This document shows, piece after piece, positions 1 to 5,682 of a stretch of 17,385 nt of DNA. Numbering within the stretch: the first letter of the stretch is position 1; each line of letters begins with the position of its first letter. This DNA is from Phosphoribacter sp035448065. Lineage in GTDB: Bacteria > Actinomycetota > Actinomycetes > Actinomycetales > Dermatophilaceae. The notes below the pieces were generated by a model, which searched no databases, was not told the DNA's origin, and worked only from the letters and a program-made list of their open reading frames with translations. The DNA lies in assembly GCA_035448065.1 (NCBI GenBank), contig DAOTIG010000067.1, positions 1 through 17,385 on the forward strand, written 5' to 3'. The translations under genes were made by a program, and so were the position numbers.

Positions 1-965
1 ACTACCGGCTCAAGGGCGTCGAGGGCGTCGGGATCGACGACGTCTACCTCGGCAACGGCGTCTCCGAGCTCATCGTCATGGTCATGCAGGCCCTGCTCGA
101 CAACGGCGACGAGGTCCTCATCCCGACCCCGGACTACCCGCTGTGGACCGCGGCGACCGCGCTCGCCGGCGGCAAGCCGGTGCACTACCTGTGCGACGAG
201 AGCGCCGACTGGGCGCCGGACCTCGAGGACCTCGAGGCCAAGATCAGCAAGCGCACCAAGGCGATCGTCGTCATCAACCCCAACAACCCGACCGGGGCGG
301 TCTACAGCGACGACGTGCTGCGCCGGATCGTCGAGCTGGCCCGCACGCACGGTCTGCTGCTCATGGCCGACGAGATCTACGACAAGATCCTCTACGACGA
401 CGCCACTCACACCTCGCTCGCCTCGCTGGCTCCCGACGTGCTCACGCTCTCCTTCAACGGGCTGTCGAAGGCCTACCGGGTGGCCGGCTTCCGGTCGGGC
501 TGGCTCGCGCTGTCCGGTCCCAAGCACCATGCCCGCTCGTTCATCGAGGGGCTCAACATCCTCGCGAACATGCGGCTGTGCTCCAACGTCCCGGCACAGC
601 ATGTCATCGCGACCGCGCTCGGGGGCTATCAGTCGATCACCGAGCTCATCCTGCCCGGGGGGCGGCTGCTCGCCCAGCGCAACCGGGCCTGGGAGCTGCT
701 CACCGCGATCGAGGGCGTGACCTGCGTCAAGCCGATGGGCGCGCTCTATCTCTTCCCGCGCCTGGACCCGAAGGTCTTCCGGATCACGGACGACGAGCGC
801 TTCGCGCTGGACCTGCTGCGCGCGGAGCGCCTGCTCGTCGTGCAGGGCAGCGGCTTCAACTGGCCCGAGCCGGACCACTTCCGCATCGTCACCCTGCCGC
901 ACGTCGAGGACCTCGAGGAGGCCATCGACCGGCTGGCCGGCTTCCTGGCGACCTATCGCCAGTAG
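1..965 (+). CDS. alaA: alanine aminotransferase AlaA-like (PLP-dependent, class I/II), 5' end missing
   Basis: Pyridoxal-phosphate enzyme that interconverts pyruvate and alanine with glutamate as amino donor. The frame is open from base 3 to the TAG at 963-965, so about 320 residues are visible. The E. coli AlaA family is about 405 residues, so roughly 85 N-terminal residues lie left of the window. Visible family signatures are GNGVSELI, the cofactor and substrate region PTPDYPLWTAA, INPNNPTGAVYS, ADEIYDKILYDD, and SFNGLSKAYRVAGFRSGW with the Schiff-base lysine encoded at 468-470. The C-terminal FNWPEPDHFRIVTLP carries the substrate-carboxylate arginine. Similarity to AlaA runs along the whole visible length, so this assignment is firmer than a generic aminotransferase call. 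The gene converges on the DUF4190 gene, and a long hairpin overlaps its stop codon. Confidence 0.93.
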   Translation, partial: YRLKGVEGVGIDDVYLGNGVSELIVMVMQALLDNGDEVLIPTPDYPLWTAATALAGGKPVHYLCDESADWAPDLEDLEAKISKRTKAIVVINPNNPTGAVYSDDVLRRIVELARTHGLLLMADEIYDKILYDDATHTSLASLAPDVLTLSFNGLSKAYRVAGFRSGWLALSGPKHHARSFIEGLNILANMRLCSNVPAQHVIATALGGYQSITELILPGGRLLAQRNRAWELLTAIEGVTCVKPMGALYLFPRLDPKVFRITDDERFALDLLRAERLLVVQGSGFNWPEPDHFRIVTLPHVEDLEEAIDRLAGFLATYRQ

Positions 966-973
966 CCGGCCAG
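933..973. terminator. hairpin spanning the alaA stop codon, probable terminator
   Basis: An outer perfect 10-bp inverted repeat (CTGGCCGGCT at 933-942 against AGCCGGCCAG at 964-973) encloses an inner perfect 7-bp stem (CTGGCGA at 945-951, TCGCCAG at 956-962) with a CCTA loop. The TAG stop at 963-965 lies inside the structure. No T-tract follows. It sits between two convergent genes 23 nt apart and could act on either strand. U-less hairpin terminators are known in actinobacteria; its function here is inferred. Confidence 0.6.
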
Positions 974-988
974 GGGGTCGACGTTGGC

Positions 989-1444
989 TCAGCGGGAGGT
1001 CGCCGCGGCAGCCCCGAAGATGACGAACATGAACACGACGTAGAGCAGCAGGAGCACGAGCAGGACCGTGCCGATGATCCCGCAGATCATCCCGGCCTGG
1101 ACCTGGCCGCGATTGCTGTATGCCGTGGGGTTGGCGTCGATCTCCTGCATGGCCTTGCGACCCATCACCCAGGCGAACGGGCCGGTCAGCTGGCAGAGCA
1201 CGATGCTGAGAATGCCGAGGATGAGCACGAGGGTGCCCTGCGGGTGCTCCCGGGCCGTCGAGAAGGCGCCGTAGGGAGCGCCGTAGCCCGGCATCGGCGT
1301 GCCTGGGGCGGGGGCGCCGTAGGACGGCTGGCCGTAAGGGGCGGGCGTCGAGGGCGTCGAGCCATAGGGCTGCTGAGGGCCCGGCTGGCCATAGGGCTGG
1401 CCCTGGTTGTCTGCTGGGGAGGGCTGGTTCGGATCCATGCTCAT
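989..1444 (-). CDS. DUF4190 domain membrane protein with Pro/Gly/Gln-rich N-terminus
   Basis: A 151-residue protein. Residues 1-65 are low-complexity, rich in Pro, Gly, Gln and Tyr with repeated PYGQ/YGAP-type units, and probably lie in the cytoplasm as a disordered tail. A DUF4190 domain follows: a first membrane segment (TLVLILGILSIVL), the connecting loop GPFAWVMGRKAMQEID and SNRGQVQAGMICG, then a second segment rich in Leu, Val and Phe up to the short AAAATSR end. The family is widespread in actinobacteria and its function is unknown. There is no clear ribosome binding site; a TACCGT box ends 6 nt before the ATG, suggesting a leaderless mRNA. A second ATG two codons downstream is a possible alternative start. 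It is divergent from the OsmC gene (44 nt apart). Confidence 0.85.
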   Translation of the reverse strand: MSMDPNQPSPADNQGQPYGQPGPQQPYGSTPSTPAPYGQPSYGAPAPGTPMPGYGAPYGAFSTAREHPQGTLVLILGILSIVLCQLTGPFAWVMGRKAMQEIDANPTAYSNRGQVQAGMICGIIGTVLLVLLLLYVVFMFVIFGAAAATSR

Positions 1445-1456
1445 GGGACAACGGTA
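1445..1456 (-). promoter_or_regulatory. -10 box (TACCGT) giving a leaderless mRNA for the DUF4190 gene
   Basis: On the minus strand TACCGT (plus-strand 1451-1456) fits TANNNT. It is followed by 6 nt (TGTCCC) and then the ATG at 1444, the spacing expected when transcription starts at the A of ATG. No Shine-Dalgarno sequence is present. No convincing -35 was seen. Confidence 0.45.
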
Positions 1457-1488
1457 CGGGGCCGCGGCCCGGGTGGCAGGCTGAGTCC

Positions 1489-1953
1489 ATGAACGCCACT
1501 CCGGACGACTCCATCCCGACGCCGAGCGGGCATCGATCGGTCACCCTCACGAGGCTGGCCGCGGGCCGGTATGCCGTGACCAATCCGCGTGGGGGGACGG
1601 TCACCCTCGGCCGCGGTGAGGACGCGGACTACACGCCGGTCGAGCTGCTGCTGGCCGCGATCGCCGGGTGCACCTCGGTCGACGTCGACGAGGTGACGAC
1701 CCGGCGCAGCGAGCCAAAGTCCTTCGTCGTCGACTGCGAGGGGGTCAAGGTGTCCGACGATCTCGGCAACCACCTCGCGGGCGTCGACATCACCTTCCGG
1801 CTCGTCTTCCCCGACGACGAGGCGGGCCAGCAGGCGGCCGGCCTGGTCGAGCGGGTCGTGCGGCTCTCGCACGAGAAGCTGTGCACCGTGAGCCGGTCGA
1901 TCATGCTGCCGACCCCGGTGCGCAGCCATGTCGGCGACCTGACGATCGGCTGA
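1489..1953 (+). CDS. OsmC/Ohr-family thiol peroxidase
   Basis: A 154-residue protein of the OsmC/Ohr fold, which reduces organic hydroperoxides in the cytoplasm with a pair of cysteines. Both expected cysteines are present: Cys61 in AIAGCTSVDV at the start of the long central helix, and Cys132 in EKLCTVSRS. The preceding motif YTPVELLLAAIAGC is the usual OsmC substrate-pocket segment. Length and Cys spacing (about 70 residues) match OsmC. I cannot separate OsmC from other subfamilies without alignment. The ATG at 1489 has only a weak upstream signal: CAGGCT at 1477-1482, 6 nt before the start, could be a poor leaderless -10. The oxidoreductase gene starts 4 nt after its stop, so the two are probably co-transcribed. 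Confidence 0.88.
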   Translation: MNATPDDSIPTPSGHRSVTLTRLAAGRYAVTNPRGGTVTLGRGEDADYTPVELLLAAIAGCTSVDVDEVTTRRSEPKSFVVDCEGVKVSDDLGNHLAGVDITFRLVFPDDEAGQQAAGLVERVVRLSHEKLCTVSRSIMLPTPVRSHVGDLTIG

Positions 1954-1957
1954 CCTC

Positions 1958-3001
1958 GTGGGTGAGGCGCAGCGACTGCCCGATCCGGCCGTGGCGGATC
2001 CGATGGCGGCGCCGCCGTTGCGGTGGGGTGTGCTCGGGCCCGGCGGCATCGCGAACAAGCTCGCGGATGCCGTCCAGCGGCTCACCGCCGGGTCGGTCGT
2101 CGCGGTGGCCTCCCGCGACCAGGGCCGCGCCGAGGCGTTCGCCGGGCGCCACGGCATCCCGCGTGCGTATGCCGGCTACGAGCGGCTCGCGGCGGACCCG
2201 GAGGTGCAGGCGGTCTATATCGGCACGCCGCACTCCGAGCACGCCGCCAATGCGCTGGCGATGGTGCGTGCCGGCAAGCACGTCCTCGTCGAGAAGCCGT
2301 TGGTGCGCAACGGTGCCGAGGCGGACAAGCTCTTCGCGAGGGCCCGCGAGACCGGCGTCACGGTGATCGAGGCGATGTGGACCCGCTTCCTGCCGCACCT
2401 GGCGGTGGTGCGGGAGGTCATCGCGAGCGGGCGGATCGGCGAGGTCGTCACTGTGCTCGCCGACCACGGCCAGCGCTTTCCCTTCCAGCCGGAGCACCGG
2501 CTCTACGCGCCCGAGCTCGCCGGTGGCGCCCTGCTCGACCTCGGCGTCTATCCCGTGGCGCTGGCGGTCGGCATCCTCGGCGCGCCCGAATCCGTCTGTG
2601 CTGCAGGGCAGCTCGCTGAGACGGGTGTCGATGGTGCTGCAGGGCTGGTGCTTGGCTATCCCCCGGCCGCCTCCGGGTCGCCGCGCCAGGCCGTGCTGCA
2701 CACGACGCTGTGGGCGCGGACGCCGACCACGGCGTCGATCACCGGGACCGCCGGCCGGATCGAGCTGTCCGGGCCCTTCTATCAGCCTGGGCAGGTGCGT
2801 GTGGCGACCGAGGACGGGGTCGAGCTGACCTGGGATGGCTTGGTGGACAACGGATTCCAGTACGAAGCGGCCGAGTTGGCCAGGTGTGTGGCTGCCGGTC
2901 TGCAGGAGAGCCTGCTGTTGCCCTGGTCGGACAGTCGGGCCTGCCTGGCCGTGCTCGACGAGGCCCGGCGACAGCTCGGGGTGCGCTACCCGGGGGAGTG
3001 A
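1958..3001 (+). CDS. Gfo/Idh/MocA-family NAD(P)-dependent oxidoreductase, dihydrodiol-dehydrogenase-like
   Basis: A 347-residue enzyme counted from the GTG at 1958. It has an N-terminal Rossmann fold with the dinucleotide motif GPGGIA (residues 27-32) after the first strand RWGVL, and VYIGTPHSEH, the usual loop after the fourth strand. The catalytic EKP motif is at residues 112-114. Next come EAMWTRFLPH and GGALLDLGVYPV, typical of the trans-dihydrodiol-dehydrogenase / glucose-fructose-oxidoreductase branch, then the C-terminal beta-sheet domain. The substrate cannot be told from sequence. The GTG start is chosen because it lies 4 nt after the OsmC stop. The ATG at 2003 (residue 16, MAAPPLRWG) is a credible alternative because the Rossmann strand begins just after it. 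It converges on the thioesterase gene. Confidence 0.88.
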   Translation: MGEAQRLPDPAVADPMAAPPLRWGVLGPGGIANKLADAVQRLTAGSVVAVASRDQGRAEAFAGRHGIPRAYAGYERLAADPEVQAVYIGTPHSEHAANALAMVRAGKHVLVEKPLVRNGAEADKLFARARETGVTVIEAMWTRFLPHLAVVREVIASGRIGEVVTVLADHGQRFPFQPEHRLYAPELAGGALLDLGVYPVALAVGILGAPESVCAAGQLAETGVDGAAGLVLGYPPAASGSPRQAVLHTTLWARTPTTASITGTAGRIELSGPFYQPGQVRVATEDGVELTWDGLVDNGFQYEAAELARCVAAGLQESLLLPWSDSRACLAVLDEARRQLGVRYPGE

Positions 3002-3040
3002 GCGGGCGGCATACCGAGCGGCGACGCCGGCTGGGAGTGC

Positions 3041-3856
3041 TCAGCCGAGCGGCCGGACGGTGAGGATCTGCTCGCACCGGCCCGCCGGCCCGGCCGCGTC
3101 GTGCAGGGTCGTCGAGGTGAGCCCGACGCCCTCTTCGCCGACGGTGACGAGGGTGTCGAAGCCGACCCACTCGCCGGGCCCGCCATGCGGCTCGCGATAG
3201 AGGTGCACCGAGACGTCGATGTTGGGGAAGGCCCAATCGCGCGGATCCAGGCGGGTGTTCATGCCGTTGGCGGTGTCGACGAGGCCGAGGTATGCCGCCG
3301 AGGGTGCGACCTCCTCACCGTCGACGAGGGCGAGCTGGGTGCGGATCCACGCCTGGCCGGCGCCGTCGTGCTCGCCGGGGGAGCGGACCACCTCGATCGA
3401 CCGGATGTAGCCGCCGGCCCACATCGCCGAGGCGGTCCAGGGCAGACAGGTCGCGGGGTCGGGGAGCGGGGCGGGCAGCCCGCCGGCGATCGTTGTCGTG
3501 TCCTGGCGGGACAGCCGCCAGGCGTGCGCCCGGACGACCGGCCGACCGCCGGCGCTGGCGACGGCCTCGACGAGCTCGATGGTCCGGCCCGGGCGGATGG
3601 TGCGCACCTCGACGGTGGTCTCGAGCGCGGGGATGAGGCCGAGGATCTCGAAGGTCACCCGGGCCAGGGTGACGTCGGTGCGTGCCTCGTGGCTGGTGAT
3701 GGCGTGGGCGAGCAGGCCGGAGACGGGGGCCATGTGCTGCTCGTGGACGTTCCATGCGCCTTGGCAGTTGAGCGTCGGCGCGAAGGTGTCCGGGCCGGTG
3801 CGCAGGTAGTAGGCGCTCTCGTGCTCCGGGAGGTCGGGCAGGTCGTCCAGATCCAT
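3041..3856 (-). CDS. thioesterase family protein (double-hotdog acyl-CoA thioesterase, TesB/4HBT_3-like)
   Basis: A 271-residue cytoplasmic protein resembling the TesB-like double-hotdog acyl-CoA thioesterases. The N-terminal half carries LNCQGAWNVHEQHMAPVSGLLAHAI, followed by VTFEILGLIPALETTVEVRTIRPGRTIEL, the usual strand pair in which acyl-CoA thioesterases place a basic RxGR segment. The C-terminal hotdog holds DTANGMNTRLDPRDWAFPNIDVSVHLYREP, with an Asp/Asn-rich active-site region, and GLTSTTLHDAAGPAGRCEQILTVRP, which resembles the typical end of these proteins. The natural acyl-CoA is unknown. The ATG at 3856 follows a TACGCT box by 6 nt, suggesting leaderless translation. It shares a 23-bp divergent promoter region with the FAD-oxidase gene. 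Confidence 0.8.
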   Translation of the reverse strand: MDLDDLPDLPEHESAYYLRTGPDTFAPTLNCQGAWNVHEQHMAPVSGLLAHAITSHEARTDVTLARVTFEILGLIPALETTVEVRTIRPGRTIELVEAVASAGGRPVVRAHAWRLSRQDTTTIAGGLPAPLPDPATCLPWTASAMWAGGYIRSIEVVRSPGEHDGAGQAWIRTQLALVDGEEVAPSAAYLGLVDTANGMNTRLDPRDWAFPNIDVSVHLYREPHGGPGEWVGFDTLVTVGEEGVGLTSTTLHDAAGPAGRCEQILTVRPLG

Positions 3857-3862
3857 TCGGCC

Positions 3863-3872
3863 AGCGTAGGGT
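3863..3872. promoter_or_regulatory. two overlapping divergent -10 boxes, both placed for leaderless mRNAs
   Basis: The 10-bp string AGCGTAGGGT contains TAGGGT on the plus strand (3867-3872), 7 nt before the GTG at 3880. It also contains TACGCT on the minus strand (3868 down to 3863), 6 nt before the ATG at 3856. Both fit TANNNT, and both leave only the distance from -10 to a transcription start at the first codon base. No Shine-Dalgarno sequence fits either gene well. The two boxes share the central TA pair, so polymerase could not occupy both at once. Confidence 0.5.
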
Positions 3873-3879
3873 CTGAGCC

Positions 3880-5259
3880 GTGTCCCCCGTCGCTCGACCC
3901 CGCCGCGTCGTCGTCGTCGGAGCGGGGATCGCTGGTCTGTATGCCGCGTGGCTGTTGACGGGGCGTGGCGCCGACGTCGTCGTGGTTGAGGCCGCCGACC
4001 GGATCGGCGGGCAGGTCCACACGGTCGACTTCGGGGGTCGGCGGGTCGATCTCGGCGCCGAGGCGGTGCATCTGGGGGCGCCTGGTATTGGTGCGCTGTT
4101 GGCGCGGATCGGCTTGGCGGACGGGCAGATCGCGTCCGGGCCCGGGCGCACGCTCGTGGGTCGGGACGTGCCGTTGCGGCGGCTGCCGGCGGGGGTTGGC
4201 CCGGCCGGGCCGACCCGCCTGGGGCCGTTCGTCCGGTCGGGGATCCTCGGGCCGGCCGGGTTGGTGCGGGCTGCGGCCGAGCCGTGGCTGGCGAGACGGC
4301 AGCGGGTGGACCGGGATGTGTCGGTGCGCGAGTTCGTGGCCGGGAGGTTCGGGGAGCAGGTCGCTGACCGGCTCGTCGACCCCCTGCTCGGTGGGTTGCA
4401 CAGCGGCGACATCGGTCGACTGAGTCTGGCGGCGGCCACGCCGCAGCTGGCGACCATGGCGCGGTCGGGTCGATCGATCACGTTGTCGCGCAAGGCTCGT
4501 CGGGCGGCGCCGTCGGGGACCCCGGCAGCCTTCGTCACCTGGGCGGACGGGATGTCGACCCTGCCGGCAACGTTGGCGGCCGGGCTGCCCGAGGTCCGGG
4601 TCGGTGTGGCTGCGACGGGTGTGCGTCGTGTCGGTGACGGCTATGTCGTGTCGGTCGATGGCGGCGAGCAGCTGGCGGGTGACGCGGTGGTGCTCGCTGT
4701 GCCGTCGTCCGCAGCGGCCAGGCTGTTGGCAGATCTGGCTCCCCAGGCGGCGAATGCCCTTGCCGGGCAACGTTTTGCGAGCGTTGCGACGGTTGCGGCG
4801 GCCTTCCCGCGAGAGGCTGTGCGCGGCATACCGGCGCTGGAGGGCACCGGGATCCTGCTGTCGTCGCAGTCGTCCCGGGTGCTCAAGGCGGCCACGTTCC
4901 TGTCGACGAAGTGGCCGCAGCTGCGCGATGCCGACGACTACCTCCTGCGGATGTCCGCCGGCCGGGCCGGCTCGACGATCGCCGAGGACCTCGACGACGA
5001 CGCGCTGGTCCGCGCGATGCTCTCCGACCTGCGCGAGCTCACCGGCTTTGCCGGGGAGCCGAATGCCGTTGTCGTGCAACGATGGCCGTCGACAATGCCG
5101 CAGCTCGAGGTCGGTCATCTCGACCGGCTTGCGCGGGCGCGCACCGCCTTGGCCGGCTGCCCCGGCGTCGTCCTCGCCGGTGCGTCCTACGACGGAGTCG
5201 GCATCGCCTCAGCGCTGCGCTCGGCCGCCGCCGCCGTCGACGCCATCCCGACCGCGTGA
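3880..5259 (+). CDS. hemY: FAD-dependent protoporphyrinogen/coproporphyrinogen oxidase-like protein (HemY/CgoX)
   Basis: A 459-residue flavoprotein of the amine-oxidase/HemY fold. HemY/CgoX oxidises coproporphyrinogen III to coproporphyrin III in the heme pathway of actinobacteria. The FAD-binding motif VVVGAGIAGLYAAW is at residues 11-24, with the ribose-binding acid in VVVVEAADRIGG (Glu37). The substrate part includes GGLHSGDIGRLSL, AFVTWADGMSTLP and RWPSTMPQLEVGHLDR. The C-terminal FAD motif is VVLAGASYDGVGIASALRS. This end and the length (family about 450-470) favour HemY over other amine oxidases. The gene starts with GTG and appears leaderless. Odd: no heme genes are adjacent, so a paralogue with another substrate is possible. 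One codon is ATA, very rare at this GC, and lies inside a copy of the repeated word CGGCATAC. Confidence 0.75.
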   Translation: MSPVARPRRVVVVGAGIAGLYAAWLLTGRGADVVVVEAADRIGGQVHTVDFGGRRVDLGAEAVHLGAPGIGALLARIGLADGQIASGPGRTLVGRDVPLRRLPAGVGPAGPTRLGPFVRSGILGPAGLVRAAAEPWLARRQRVDRDVSVREFVAGRFGEQVADRLVDPLLGGLHSGDIGRLSLAAATPQLATMARSGRSITLSRKARRAAPSGTPAAFVTWADGMSTLPATLAAGLPEVRVGVAATGVRRVGDGYVVSVDGGEQLAGDAVVLAVPSSAAARLLADLAPQAANALAGQRFASVATVAAAFPREAVRGIPALEGTGILLSSQSSRVLKAATFLSTKWPQLRDADDYLLRMSAGRAGSTIAEDLDDDALVRAMLSDLRELTGFAGEPNAVVVQRWPSTMPQLEVGHLDRLARARTALAGCPGVVLAGASYDGVGIASALRSAAAAVDAIPTA

Positions 5260-5317
5260 GGGGAGTCGGGGACGGCCGCAGGGTGAGGGGAGTCGGGGCG
5301 GAAGGGGTCGGAGGGGG
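5256..5317 (+). other. G-quadruplex-type motif and 16-bp direct repeat downstream of the oxidase gene
   Basis: The 16-mer GTGAGGGGAGTCGGGG occurs at 5256-5271, overlapping the TGA stop, and again at 5283-5298. The second copy continues into a canonical G4 pattern: G-runs at 5287-5290, 5295-5298, 5304-5307 and 5313-5317, separated by loops of 4, 5 and 5 nt. The four runs are on the coding strand just after the stop codon, so the structure could form in the mRNA or in single-stranded DNA. Its role is unknown; a transcription stop or roadblock is an inference. Confidence 0.6.
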
Positions 5318-5326
5318 CCGCGCGGT

Positions 5327-5630
5327 TATCGGATGCTCCACGCTCACGCCGTTCTTGACGCATCCAACGGTTGCACCAGCGACTCCACACACCTGACGCA
5401 ACCGAGATTGCGCCGGTTCGCGCGCTTTCCTGGTGCAACCTCAGTTGCTTCGAGAATCGCGCACTCCTGGGGCATCCGGGGTTGCACCAGGAATGGCCGG
5501 GTTCTGGAGCAACCTGAGGTTGCACCAGGAATGGGTGGGCCATGGGGCAACCTGGGTTGCACCAGGAATGGGTGGGCCATGGGGCAACCTGGGTTGCACC
5601 AGGATGTGGAGATGTCTGGAGCATCCGATA
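5327..5630. repeat. array of eight 37-bp palindromic repeats bounded by 14-bp inverted repeats
   Basis: The ends are a perfect inverted pair: TATCGGATGCTCCA at 5327-5340 and TGGAGCATCCGATA at 5617-5630. Inside, units begin at 5333, 5370, 5407, 5444, 5481, 5519, 5556 and 5593. All steps are 37 nt except one of 38. Consensus pieces are GTTGCACCAGGAAT, a variable stretch of about 9-12 nt, then CTGGNGCAACCTGR. Across each unit boundary these form a dyad CTGGNGCAACC-GGTTGCACCAG; the copy at 5504-5528 pairs 11 of 12 positions. Units 5 and 6 (5519-5592) are identical and outer units are more diverged, as in an array growing from its middle. A period of 37 is not a multiple of 3, and stops occur in all frames, so this is noncoding. 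It lies between two convergent genes, so it is not an ordinary promoter. No family recognised. Confidence 0.85.
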
Positions 5631-5651
5631 TCCGCGCGAGGCCCCTGTCAT

Positions 5652-5671
5652 GCCGGCGAGGCTCCGCCGGC
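5652..5671 (-). terminator. hairpin just downstream of the alpha/beta hydrolase gene
   Basis: GCCGGCG at 5652-5658 and CGCCGGC at 5665-5671 form a 7-bp GC stem with a 6-nt loop, 11 nt beyond the TAG stop of the minus-strand hydrolase gene. No T-tract follows. It is the only obvious structure that could end the MFS-glycosyltransferase-hydrolase transcript before the repeat array. Confidence 0.4.
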
Positions 5672-5682
5672 CGGGACGGCCG

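Noticed and set aside
143..1492. A 449-codon plus-strand frame across alaA and the DUF4190 gene
   Set aside because: It is Arg-rich antisense or out-of-frame sequence and crosses two well-supported genes.
3002..3040. Terminator between the oxidoreductase and thioesterase genes
   Set aside because: Only a weak bulged stem (GGCT/AGCC with GAG/CTC) extending into the thioesterase 3' end is visible, and it has no T-tract. The clearest feature there is a single word copy at 3007-3014.
5344..5580. Small proteins encoded by the 37-bp array
   Set aside because: The repeat period is not a multiple of three. The frames give the same residues in rotating order, have no ribosome binding sites and match no family.
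5327..5630. CRISPR array
   Set aside because: Units are 37 nt in total with spacers of only about 9-12 nt, the repeats diverge, two whole units are identical and no cas gene is near.
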